A stretch of DNA of 64,000 nt from Typhlomys cinereus (GCA_023101885.1 JALPQD010000076.1:1816397-1880396); one strand, 5' to 3'; positions 12,341 to 21,121 are shown, counted from the first letter of the stretch. Numbers and translations: made by a program. Notes: generated by a model from the sequence alone, not told the origin.

Positions 12341-12558
12341 AAAGTGCTTGTAAATACTTCTCAGGGATTTATCTTGAGAGGCGACCTCCATGTATAATTT
12401 TCCCCACCCCCAAGGGTATCCAACCCCAGTCCCCAGGCCGGCAAAGATTTCTGGGCAGCTTGGGCACAGGGTTGGTCCTACGTGACTGGTTTTAAGGGAA
12501 GCGAATTTCTTTAGGGAAAAATCTGTATTCCTTGACATCCACCTCGGCTTCGAAGCCC

Positions 12559-14574
12559 TCACAACTTTTTGGCACTGTCGTGGCATGCTGCTGCCCGCAG
12601 GGTGGTCCCAGCCAAGCCCCGGTTACTGACCCTACGGACCAGTACTTTGGAGACGGGGATTTTTGTTCTGGGCATCTCACTCCTGGCCGGTTGCTGGTGC
12701 ACAACGGGATGGCTGGAAGGGAGATTGGCTAGATGCTTGATGCTGATCGGGATTTTAGAGTCCTTCAGCAAGCTGCCAGGTGTGCGCAGTGGACAGGTGA
12801 TAGAGCCCGGGGACACCGGCTTTAGCCGGGACAGGCAGGGCGTGTCTTCGCTGGCAGGGGGGGCGGCGGGGCTTCCATCTGGCTCAGCATAGAGATCATA
12901 GAGAGCGTCTCCGCTGTCGCTGTCCCTGGGGATGGCCGCCTTCTTGCCGCTGCTGGCGCTGTCGTCCTCTGGCCCGGGAGTGGTGGAGTCCCAGTAGCCC
13001 TCGTCGCTGTTGGGGACGCCTTCGTGGGGCTCTTTCTCTGGGTGCTTGGACTCCTCCCTCGGGTGCGGCTCAACCGGGATCCTGTGCAGCCTCCTGCGTT
13101 TGACAGAAGACACATCCTTGGCCACTTCCCCACACCTGGCATCTTTGGAGGTCTCGGGCACCACCTTGGTGTCTAGGGGAGTGGCTGCCTTAGCCGCCCC
13201 CTCCTGGGCACCTTGCCCTTGATCCTCAGTCTGGGACAACATGTCCCAGAATTCCTGGAGATAGGTGTCGTCCACCTCATCCGGGCTGGCCATCTCCTCC
13301 CCTCCTCCTTGGTAGGCCACCACGCCGGGGTTCTTTTTGGGGAGAACTGGCTTGCCTGGCCCGGGGGCCTGCTTGTCACAGCTGGGACCTGTCTCTTCTT
13401 CTTGGTCTGCAATAATATCTCCACATCCTGTAAGAGAGTCAAAGCTTTTCAGTGAAGTCACGTCAGAAAACATCAAACAAATACGATCTGCCGACGGGTC
13501 TGAGGGTGGATCAACAGAGGAAGGGTCAGGGACGGCAGACGCCCGGCCGCTGCCACCTTCGGAGTCCACCAGGGGGACGGTCTTTATCGAGACGTCACCT
13601 GTCCTGGACGCATCCTCGGCCGCGTGGACCTCGTCAGCTCCGGACTCGGGGGCTGCCCGGGGCTTCTCGGCGCGCCGATGCCCCTCGGCGTCCTCTCCCC
13701 GGGCGCTTTGGTCGCCGGGGCCGGCGGGGCTCGAGGCCTCGAGGCAGGTCCGCGCCGGGGCGCGATCGGCGGGCGCGGGCGCCTGCTCTCCCCCTCCGGG
13801 CTCACCTGCTGGATGTCGCGGGGCGTCCTGGCCGGCGCCGTCCGGCTCGCGCGCGGCTCGGGGCGGCTCCTCCTTGACGCACTCCAGGCTGGCGGTGAGC
13901 GAGCCGGGCAGGATGAGGCTGGCGGGGCCGGCGGCGCGCGCCTCCTTCTCCTCCTCCTTGCCGCGCCGGTCCCTCCGGTGCCAGCGCATGCTGCTGAAGA
14001 GCCCTTTCAGACCCCTCTTTTGTCTGCCGCCCGCCTTGCCCGCCTCGGCTGGGTCTCCCTTGCCGGTCTCCGATCGCCCGTTCTTTTTCAGCAGGGAGAA
14101 GAAGCTGTGAGACTTGGCCACCGAGCTGTTGGCCAGGGAGCCCACGCCGGGCCCCGCGGCTTTGGGGGGCCCGGGGTTCGGCCGCCCGGCGCCGCGATCG
14201 CCCCCGCCGGGCGGCTCCTCCTTCTTGCCGCTCTCCAGCATCACCACCTCGGCTAATCCGTCGTGGGTTCTGCTCCTCACCATTCCCGTCGGGCCGGAGC
14301 TTTTCCCATCCCCTTTGTTTTTGACCCCGAAAATGCTGGGCATCGCGCTCCCCGATTTCCTCTTCTTGAATAATTTGAAAGCCGCTTTATTAATCTTCCC
14401 CGACGGAGGCTCGGCGGCCGGCGGCTCGGCGGCGCAATCACAATGCGAGTCCATGTCTGCGGCGAGGGCCTGGGCCCCGGCCTCCTCCTTCCTCCTGCAG
14501 ACCCCCGCGGGCGCGCCACCGCCGCCGCGCTCGCTGACAGCCTCGCCGCCGCCGCTGCTCCTGCTCGTCTCCAT
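12559..14574 (-). CDS. AMER2: AMER2, APC membrane recruitment protein 2 (671 aa, intact)
   Basis: I recognise this protein as AMER2. It begins METSRSS, ends HDSAKKL, and its 671 residues match the length I recall for human AMER2. Known role of the family: it binds PtdIns(4,5)P2 at the plasma membrane, recruits APC and the microtubule plus-end protein EB1, and dampens Wnt/beta-catenin signalling, mainly in neural tissue. Visible features: basic, lysine-rich stretches at about residues 60-73, 155-168 and 184-204, suited to lipid binding; a low-complexity Pro/Ala/Gly/Glu stretch at about 230-350; conserved blocks at about 361-390 (DRICLMFSDV), 432-451 (EFWDMLSQ) and 521-535 (NSDEGYWDS), likely APC-binding or regulatory; and a Ser/basic C-terminus with an SKIP motif at 606-609, an SxIP-type EB1 site. 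There is no signal peptide or membrane segment. The start is the METS codon at 14574. An in-frame ATG 20 codons upstream (14634) is possible, but both contexts lack a purine at -3. No frameshift or stop is seen. Confidence 0.96.
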   Translation of the reverse strand: METSRSSGGGEAVSERGGGGAPAGVCRRKEEAGAQALAADMDSHCDCAAEPPAAEPPSGKINKAAFKLFKKRKSGSAMPSIFGVKNKGDGKSSGPTGMVRSRTHDGLAEVVMLESGKKEEPPGGGDRGAGRPNPGPPKAAGPGVGSLANSSVAKSHSFFSLLKKNGRSETGKGDPAEAGKAGGRQKRGLKGLFSSMRWHRRDRRGKEEEKEARAAGPASLILPGSLTASLECVKEEPPRAAREPDGAGQDAPRHPAGEPGGGEQAPAPADRAPARTCLEASSPAGPGDQSARGEDAEGHRRAEKPRAAPESGADEVHAAEDASRTGDVSIKTVPLVDSEGGSGRASAVPDPSSVDPPSDPSADRICLMFSDVTSLKSFDSLTGCGDIIADQEEETGPSCDKQAPGPGKPVLPKKNPGVVAYQGGGEEMASPDEVDDTYLQEFWDMLSQTEDQGQGAQEGAAKAATPLDTKVVPETSKDARCGEVAKDVSSVKRRRLHRIPVEPHPREESKHPEKEPHEGVPNSDEGYWDSTTPGPEDDSASSGKKAAIPRDSDSGDALYDLYAEPDGSPAAPPASEDTPCLSRLKPVSPGSITCPLRTPGSLLKDSKIPISIKHLANLPSSHPVVHQQPARSEMPRTKIPVSKVLVRRVSNRGLAGTTLRAAACHDSAKKL
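13428..13805 (-). other. AMER2: Candidate alternative (in-frame) intron inside AMER2 coding exon
   Basis: On the minus strand the donor reads CAG|GTGAGC at 13806/13805. The acceptor is a pyrimidine-rich TTTGACTCTCTTACAG|GAT ending at 13428. The enclosed segment is 378 nt, exactly 126 codons. Splicing would join Gly257 to Cys384 and rebuild a Gly codon (GGA) at the junction, leaving a 545-residue protein. It would remove the low-complexity linker and the DRICLMFSDV block. From memory, human AMER2 has a shorter isoform lacking an internal segment of about this size; I cannot check the exact human boundary here. Confidence 0.7.
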
Positions 14575-14726
14575 GGAAACCGAGCGGGTTAAGCCGCTTT
14601 CGTCAGCCGTGGGCTCGCGCCAGGCCACTGTCATCCGCGTTCTAAATCAACCTGAGCTGCTCCCGCTGCTGCGCCGTTGCTGCGCGGTCGCTGCTGCGAC
14701 TGCGGCGGCTGAAACACACATACAAG
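14575..14726 (-). other. AMER2: AMER2 5' UTR (inferred)
   Basis: This is the GC-rich segment between the TATA box and the METS start. The transcription start is inferred at about 14720-14726, 25-30 nt downstream of the TATA box. It contains an in-frame ATG at 14634 that would add 20 residues. A further ATG at 14721 opens a 24-codon frame ending in TGA at 14649-14647, but it lies almost at the inferred cap site and may not be transcribed. No splice donor was needed to link promoter and coding region. Confidence 0.5.
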
Positions 14727-14737
14727 ACCATCTCCCC

Positions 14738-14746
14738 TCCCGCCAA
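14738..14746 (-). promoter_or_regulatory. E2F-like site next to the TATA box
   Basis: The minus strand reads TTGGCGGGA, close to the E2F consensus TTTSSCGC/GGCGGGA, four bases downstream of the TATA box. GC-rich sequence makes chance matches likely, so the functional claim is weak. Confidence 0.3.
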
Positions 14747-14749
14747 GGG

Positions 14750-14757
14750 CTTATATA
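14750..14757 (-). promoter_or_regulatory. AMER2: AMER2 TATA box
   Basis: The minus strand reads TATATAAG, a near-consensus TATA box, about 176 nt upstream of the METS start and just outside the CpG-rich exon. It is the only such motif near the 5' end on the correct strand. A TATA box in a CpG-rich promoter suggests a focused start site. The motif is seen in the sequence; its use is inferred. Confidence 0.6.
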
Positions 14758-14823
14758 ATACCCTAACCCCTTCGTATCCCACTGGGCTCCCAACTGCACC
14801 GGCTTTTTTTTTTTTTTTTCCTC

Positions 14824-14828
14824 CCAAT
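14824..14828 (+). promoter_or_regulatory. Inverted CCAAT box upstream of AMER2
   Basis: CCAAT on the plus strand (ATTGG when read in the AMER2 direction) lies about 100 nt upstream of the inferred start site. This is the usual spacing for NF-Y sites. A poly(T) run at about 14804-14819 separates it from the TATA box. Confidence 0.3.
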
Positions 14829-14829
14829 G

Positions 14830-15760
14830 AGAATCTGTAATACGGCCTCCAGCCGACTAATGAAATTAAACTCGCAATTATGCAATACACACCCCCATCG
14901 CGTGGACCCTCACCCACCTTCAGGTTCCTCCTCTAGTTTTGCTTTTACTGAGAACACGATCTCCGGTCACCCGCAAAATGTACACCAAAAGGACAAAGCA
15001 GTCCAGCTTCACGCGAAATGTGTTTTCCTTGTGTCGCCTCTCCTGGACTTGATGCAGCCCTTCCCGCCTGTCCTCAACATTTGGGTACGAAGCCCAGCAA
15101 GGCACCAAACCAGTCAGTCCAGACCTAGCCGAGTCCTGTGCTGAGCCTGGTCTTCAGGTTGACGCTGCATTCGTATTTTGTGCATAGAAGCGCCAGCCAT
15201 CAGTCAAACACCAATTAGCAGCTCCTAGCAATGGAAGCGCAACAGTTCCCTGGGGTGGAGGGTTGACTGGTCCTTTGGGACCACATGGCTTTTATCCCAG
15301 ACTCTGACCAGAAGCTGAAGTCACATAAGGTGCTACTATTCAGCCCATAGTAGGTCACAATCCACAGAGCTGGCTGAGAATGTAACATGAGAACCTGAGG
15401 TTCACTCCACAGGTGGGCTTTGAAAACCTGGGCTCTGCCTTCCTTTGTCTTTGGGGAGGTGGTGGTTAAGCTTGCTCCTACCCTCCCCCACCGTCCGCCT
15501 CCCCCCCACTCCTGACCTCTTCAGGGCCTTGAATGCTCCTTTCCCTTCTAGGGCAGAGGAAACCAGACAGGAGTCCTTGAGTGTCTGCATTTGCTCTGAT
15601 CCACTTGATCTAGTAAAGGAAAGGAAAATTCCACCCTAGGGAACAGCTTGCTCTAGCGATCTCTGCGTTCTGATTTTCAGGGGGACTACCAACATTGTGA
15701 CCTTTCACAGCTGGGTGCTTGCCCGCAAATTGGGAGAAATTTGCAGACATATTTTGAATG
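14830..15760. other. Upstream flank of AMER2, unique
   Basis: This is GC-moderate unique sequence directly upstream of the promoter. It holds no recognisable gene or repeat. It may contain proximal regulatory sites, but I cannot assign any. Confidence 0.4.
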
Positions 15761-15787
15761 TTTCATAATGTTAATAACATTATGAAA
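15761..15787. repeat. 27-nt near-perfect palindrome
   Basis: Two perfect 13-bp arms (tttcataatgtta and its complement) flank a single central A. It lies about 1 kb upstream of the AMER2 TATA box in an AT-rich patch. Confidence 0.85.
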
Positions 15788-16200
15788 TGTTTGATATCAA
15801 TGAACTTATGAATCCCAAATTTTATTTAATTATTTATATTCACATATGTATACAACAAATGCCAGGTGTTTTCCTCCTTATCTTGTGTTTATTTGTTAAT
15901 TTGATATTTGCATTATGCCAAGAAACCCCAATCCCTGTTCGTTTCAGTTAACACCAGCTGTTGGTCTTCACAGCCTCCATAGTGGTTAAAAGAACTGTAA
16001 GCCTTGGTGTTTGATGGAATTCCTTTCCCTCCATCCTCTTCTGCTTGTTGGTCACTGCCCCCTACTCTGGCCAGTTGGTGCCTGCAAAAGCCCATGCTTA
16101 CATGATCCTTAGTCATGTAGTTCATATAGACCGGGGCTTGGACGATAGGGGCTGATAGCTCAAGCCCTTTTTTCCTCCACCCTGCCCACAAGCCCAAAGT
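15788..16200. other. AT-rich then unique sequence
   Basis: A TTTATTTAATTATTTATA-type patch (about 15820-15840) is followed by non-repetitive sequence. No gene seen. It may already include the 5' part of the LTR-like element that follows. Confidence 0.35.
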
Positions 16201-16930
16201 CTATAAAATTTCCACATCTCCCTCACATGTAACTTTTTCTCCGATAATTAACCCGTGGTGGTATGTAACAATCAATACTTCTTCCACCTCTTGGCATGGC
16301 CTGTTTGGAGTTACACCTTACAATGTTAATAGTGTGTTGCCCCTTTTAGGCAGTTTTAGAACAACCATGCTAGAATGGTCTCCGAAGGTCTTCCAAGGTC
16401 ATCCTCCAGGGCTGAGATTACCTTGAAGGAACACACTCTATTTCAATCCTCCATACAGATAAAGTCACCAGCTTCCCCAAACCCTCCGTTTCATGAAAGG
16501 ATATGGAGATGAGTTCTCCACAGCAGATAAATCCCACCAGGAGGTGGGGCACAAGTTCAACTGGGTGGGGCCCCAATATGAAGAGACCAATAAACTGTAC
16601 AGAACCAAAAGCTCCAATCAGGTTTGAAGAAACTGGAGCTAACCAATGAGGAAAAGCCATCTCCCTCCCTTGCCTAACCTTATAAATACTACTGATCTGG
16701 TAGCCATCTTTGGCTTCCTTGTCCCTCATGGGACTCCCTATCTGAGCCCATGAGTTCCTGTCTGCCTTTTCTCTCACCCCTCAAGGATTCCGTGTCTGAA
16801 GTCCATGAGTTCTCCAGGGCTCTCTTGCCCATCACAGATAGATGTTCTTTCTTTCCTCTAATAAACTCTGCCTTAATACTCTACACATGTCAATCTTCGA
16901 CTTGGCAACCCAAGAACATGGACACATAAA
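16201..16930 (+). mobile_element. Retrovirus-like solo LTR (ERV), plus orientation
   Basis: The promoter-like order is typical of a retroviral LTR: CCAAT at 16642-16646, TATAAATA at 16681, a CT-rich stretch with 'tccctcatgggactcc', then AATAAA at 16860-16865 followed by a short U5-like end (about 16925). No gag/pol/env coding sequence adjoins it, so I read a solo LTR. Outer boundaries and family are uncertain. Confidence 0.45.
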
Positions 16931-17854
16931 GACCCCAGAGGGAACCCTGTAATAACAGAGAGAAAAAAAAAAGTGTTGTAAAGATGAGATGATGAGTTTG
17001 TGTTTAGGAGGGGTTTTACTCTCAGAATTCTAACACCACCAGCTCTGTTCCTCTGCTAACACGGCTGTCCCTGAACAAATGTAAAACTGAGACCATGGAG
17101 GCATGGTCCTGACTGCAGGACAAGCTGAAGCAAAGGCCTCACCCTGCAGAGACCAGATTTGAGGACTAAAAAGAGATGCTCGTTAATTATTTATTCATAA
17201 GGACAGAAATGGTTCTTGATTTTTTTTAATACTCATGCATAGGTACACAGAGAAAAAGAGAAAGATCACTGGTTAGATATGTGGGTTACTACAAAAGAAA
17301 CTTTTTTTTCCCTTTACAATCTTTTGGAAGTGGGTCTCAGTTCTTTTAACAGACACAAACACACAGAGAGCAAGTTAGATATGTGGGTTACTATGTAAGT
17401 AACTGTGTCAGTCTGTAATCATTTCTGACTGGGACTGAGAAGATCCCAGCAGTTTTATGTATAAAAACATCCTGTTTCTGGGTCTCTGAGAAGGCAGCCT
17501 GTGTACACACTGGAACACCAAGACAGGCCAAATGTGACTCATTTACATGAGAATCCTTGGGTCCCTAGAGAGAAAACTGCTGTGGACACTGGGGTCCCTT
17601 TGGGACATAGATGCTCAAAGACAAAGAGACAAAGCAACCTTCAGTGTGGCGACGTCTTGGAGGCCAGCCACTGACCCACAGAAAGAGGAAGTCGAACACT
17701 CAGAACTTGCTGCAAGCGCTAGGTAAGGTGAACTCCCAGCTGTGTGACAAGGATCCTCCACTTTCCAACCAGATGGTTTTTGTTATGGGATATGAGAAGG
17801 AAAAAAAAAAAAAAAAAACGAGAGAGGAAGAGCAGCTTGAAAGAGACTTATGGG
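16931..17854. other. Unique sequence with a repeated 20-mer
   Basis: No gene is seen. 'gttagatatgtgggttacta' occurs at 17272-17291 and again at 17374-17393, both after a cacagaga stretch, hinting at an old duplication of about 102 bp. A poly(A) run lies at about 17801-17818. Confidence 0.5.
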
Positions 17855-18170
17855 GGGCTGGAGAGGTGGCTCAGGAGTTAAGCCTCTGCCTTGCAGGAGG
17901 AAGGTCCTGAGTTCGGATCCTAGACCCCACGTATAAACGCCGCGGGGAAGGGGGGGCGGCCTGCACTTCTGGTCCTGGTAGGGCAGAGCCTGTGAATCCC
18001 GGAGCAGAGTAAACGAGGAGGTGGAGGCGGTCCATGGGGGTTCCCGAATTCGCCTGTGGTTCTACACACACACACACACACACACAGACACACACACGCA
18101 CGCACGCACGCACGCACGCACGCACATACACACAATTGAATAAATAATAATACAAAAATAAAAAGAAAGA
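17855..18170 (+). mobile_element. tRNA-headed CpG-rich SINE, younger type, with TSD
   Basis: It starts 'gggctggagaggtggctcag' (A-box region), has a B-box-like 'gagttcggatc', a GC-rich unique body, a CA/CG tail (18063-18135) and an A-rich end. A 14-nt target-site duplication, AAGAGACTTATGGG, flanks it at 17841-17854 and 18171-18184, which proves retroposition. Confidence 0.92.
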
Positions 18171-18349
18171 AAGAGACTTATGGGAAGGGCCACATCTGTA
18201 AGGGAGAGCCTGCAAGGAGAAAGCTAGGAGCCGACTGATGCTACAAGCAAGTTATTGAACAGCAAACTAAGTGAATGTCTTGCACCAAGAAACGAAGCAA
18301 AAGTTCATCCAGATCTGAAATTGCTCTTCACGGTCAAGAGTAAGGTGCC

Positions 18350-18420
18350 AGCCAGGCATGGTGGTGCTGGCCTGGGATCCTGGCTTCTTGGGAGGCTGTG
18401 GCAGGAGGATTACATACATG
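18350..18420 (+). mobile_element. B1-like SINE, left part (interrupted)
   Basis: 'ccaggcatggtggtgctggc' followed by 'ggaggctgtggcaggaggat' is a B1 5' half. Its 3' half seems to resume at about 18720 ('gttcaagacccgcag', 'gactggcttgggcaac'). Confidence 0.7.
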
Positions 18421-18710
18421 TTCTGTGGTTAGGACTCTTATAGAACAAAGAAAAAGATACTTACTACATACTGACTAGGCTACCTGACTTATCATGCCTA
18501 AGCAACCTTATCACCATCTGTGGAATGCGCATTGCCATATATGGGAGACAAAAGGATTCAGATGTAAAGAGGCACTGGAATGCAAAGAGGAGCTAATCAG
18601 AAAGTATACAAGACAAGGGCCCTGCCTTTGGATGTGAATCCAATGGACCTGGTCTGGTTTGAATAAACTGCTTCTTGGAAGAAAGTCCTGGTGTCTGGCT
18701 TCTGTACACA
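18419..18710 (+). mobile_element. Small solo-LTR-like block inserted in a B1
   Basis: It begins TGTTCTGTGG, contains an AATAAA at 18662-18667 followed by a short GT-rich end, and finishes near TGTACACA. It separates the two halves of a B1. I could not read a clean target-site duplication, so the LTR assignment is tentative. Confidence 0.4.
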
Positions 18711-18802
18711 GGTACTCGGACAGTTCAAGACCCGCAGAAGAAAGGTCAAGACTGGCTTGGGCAACTAGATAAGTTGCCTCAAAAGTTTAAAAAAAAAAAC
18801 AA
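18711..18802 (+). mobile_element. B1-like SINE, right part
   Basis: It continues the B1 of 18350-18420 and ends in an A-rich tail (18789-18802). Confidence 0.55.
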
Positions 18803-18885
18803 AAACAGATTGAACATATGGTTCAGTGGGAGAGTGTCTAGCATACACAACGCCCTAAAATCAATCTTGGTAGGAAAAAAAAATG
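18803..18885 (+). mobile_element. ID-like SINE
   Basis: 'atatggttcagtgggagagt' and 'gtctagcatacacaacgccc' match the ID element (tRNA-Ala-like) pattern, followed by an A run (18876-18884). Confidence 0.65.
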
Positions 18886-20261
18886 TGGACAAGCAAAGAT
18901 TACATGTGGCACAAAATGAAAAAAATGTTCCTGAAAGACAAACATGATATCTAAACTGATTTTTTACCAGAAGCACCCCCAAATTTTGCTTATGTTTCCT
19001 TTCATTCTTTCTTCCTCAGGGAGACCCAAGTTAGAGAAAGAAAAGAAAATAAGAGTAGAAAGAGATAAACCAGCGCCAAGGGACAATGTTTCACGGCAAA
19101 GACATTCCAGACCATGCTATTCTTCGCAAACATTAGCAGCTGTGGATTTCACCGGAAGGCACTTGGGAGTTTTTCTCCTTGGCACAGGGAGTGTTTGCTG
19201 TTGCACTGGGACTTTTTTCTCTAGAGGACAGTCCAAACAAGGAAAAGGTTGAGGGAAACTCACAGAGGGATCATTCGAGAGCTAGCATCATAGCAGCGCC
19301 CCCCATGATTGTTTTCTGTGTAACCTTCTTCCTTCCACACCACCTCTAAGTCCCTGACCTAAGGAATTTTTTGTCTTAGGTGAGCCACCCCAACATGTGG
19401 GAAGGGCTGGGTGAGGGGGTCTCCACTCACTATTGTGTGCACACTTTCCAGGTTAATGTACTCTCTGGCTGTACCTAAACTCAGTTCTCATCTTGAATGA
19501 GGTAACGATCCAATGATGAGATTTGGAAGTGATCCTTGAATTAGGATAAGCACCTGTCACCTACAGATTATTTAGTGGTCACCCCATCTCAGTCCAGTTG
19601 TCCAGCTCTCTGTGCTCCTCTATTCCCACCCGAGAATTCCTCCAAGGTGAGTTGAAGAAGTGAGGATCTTCCTCCCACACTCTTTGGCAGAACTAATGGG
19701 ACCCAGTCTTGTGCCAGGTCTCCTGTGGATAATCACAATGGCAAAAGTTCAAGAGGGCAACAGCCTTGTCAGCCCCAGGGGAGGACATCTTATAATACCT
19801 GGGAAGCTGCGGCCACAGCCCACTGCTGGCAGGATGGGAGGAGAGAGAATCAAATACAGTGAATCCTGAGCTACACTGAAGCCTTTCTGTTTTCCTTGAG
19901 CATGTTTGACTCCCAGTTTTTTCTGGACACCAGCTTTCCCTGAGTCTTCCTAGCTGTTCTGTGCAATGTTTATTCCAAGAAGAAATTCATTTCTAATTAG
20001 CTACAAACAAGCATCAAAGCCCCGTGTATAATTTTTCACATTGACCTTGGAGATGAGTTCCCTTCTGGTTCCTGAGTTATCTGGAGGTTTGTCAGATGTC
20101 ACCTGGGTCCCGCCTCCACAGTTTGTTCCTGGATCCTAGACACAAACTACCAAATTAAGGCAGCGTGAGCATTTCCCTGTAGTGCTGGTGGGCACAAAAG
20201 GACACAGGCCAGGCAGCTGCTGACTGCTGGAATTTGGGGAAGCAGCAGTGTATCTGTTCTT
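18886..20261. other. Unique sequence
   Basis: No gene or clear repeat seen. Short A-rich patches lie at about 19030-19060. Confidence 0.4.
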
Positions 20262-20690
20262 AGAGTTACAAACTATCACAAGCCAGGAGGCTTCCAAAGC
20301 AAGAGCCTGCTGTCACTCTGGAGGCTAGAGGTTCATGAGCAGGTGGCAGTAGGGCTTGCTACTTCTGTAGATCCCAGGAGAGAGTTTGCCCCACTTCTGT
20401 CTCCTGGCTTTGGTTGTTGCCCAAAATCCTTGGCACGCCTTGGTTTTGAGACATCATTTCAAACCCTGACTCCATCCACAAAAGTTCTCTCCCCTGTGTG
20501 TCTGCCTGTGTCACTTTTCAGAAGCATTCCTGTCGTGTGGGGGAAGGCCAAGGTGTTCTTAACATACATCTTAGTGACATTTGCAAAGAACCCAAATGAG
20601 GTCCCATTGACAGGTACCGGTGGTAGGACTGCCATACATCTTTGGGAGTATGTGATTCAACCCACAGCAAGCAGTATTGCCATTCAGGAT
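20262..20690 (-). repeat. MaLR-like LTR (MLT1 type), minus orientation
   Basis: The plus strand reads as the reverse of an MLT1-type LTR: 'gagttacaaactatcacaag', 'cactctggaggctagaggtt' and an end near 'tgtgattcaacccacagcaa'. Diverged and non-coding. Confidence 0.6.
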
Positions 20691-20740
20691 GACAATATCC
20701 ACCTCATCTCTGCTTCTGCAGCTCAGCAGCCAGTGCCCTC

Positions 20741-20751
20741 TACACACACAC

Positions 20752-20783
<32 letters not shown>
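20741..20783. repeat. (CA)n microsatellite
   Basis: Nearly pure CA repeat with one CG interruption. Confidence 0.95.
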
Positions 20784-20835
20784 TGTTGTCCTTGGACTCA
20801 GGTACTGGTGGGTCCACTGTGTGATGGTTAGTATT

Positions 20836-21109
20836 TGTATATTTATTTATTTGTTTGTTTATTTATTTTATATATGTATCAGAGGGCACTGTGTGTCCCT
20901 GTGAAGGACCAACGGTGACCTCAGGAGTCCCCTGTATTGTTTCTACCTCCTTCTTGCTTCCCTGTAGGATTTCCTAGGCTTTGGGAAGTGCCAAAAGAGC
21001 AGGCTGCCACCGTTTCCACCTGGAGTTTTTACATGGGACCTGGGATCCAAACTCAGGACTTTCTGCTTGTGAGACAGTCTTAGCCCCTGAGCCATCTCTT
21101 CAGCCCATA
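20836..21109 (-). mobile_element. tRNA-headed SINE, older type, with TSD
   Basis: The minus strand begins 'gggctgaagagatggctcag' and ends in an A/T-rich tail near 20836-20875. A 12-nt target-site duplication, ATGGTTAGTATT, lies at 20824-20835 and 21110-21121. Confidence 0.9.
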
Positions 21110-21121
21110 ATGGTTAGTATT

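Larger units (their letters stand above)
5000..12558 (-). other. AMER2: AMER2 3' UTR (inferred, about 7.5 kb)
   Basis: After the AMER2 stop the minus strand runs into a long AT-rich stretch that has almost none of the SINEs common elsewhere in the window. This suggests selection or transcription. The stretch ends at an AATAAA signal (5026-5021). An L1 3' fragment (7225-7690) lies antisense within it. No coding frame in it looks like a known protein. An intron inside the stretch, or an earlier poly(A) site, cannot be excluded. Confidence 0.5.
12880..14740. other. CpG island over AMER2 coding exon and promoter
   Basis: This block is visibly GC-rich with frequent CG dinucleotides, especially 13500-14560, in contrast to the AT-rich flanks. 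It covers most of the coding frame, the 5' UTR and the core promoter. Edges are judged by eye. The high GC also explains the long open frames on the opposite strand here. Confidence 0.75.

Noticed and set aside
13337..14758. Long plus-strand open frames opposite AMER2 (257, 214, 210 and 141 codons)
   Set aside because: They lie antisense to the GC-rich AMER2 exon, where stop codons are rare. Their composition is Pro/Arg/Ala/Gly-rich and no domain is seen; they are shadows of the real gene.
20343..20831. 162-codon open frame
   Set aside because: It spans a reversed MaLR-like LTR and a (CA)n tract giving poly(Thr-His); a repeat artefact.
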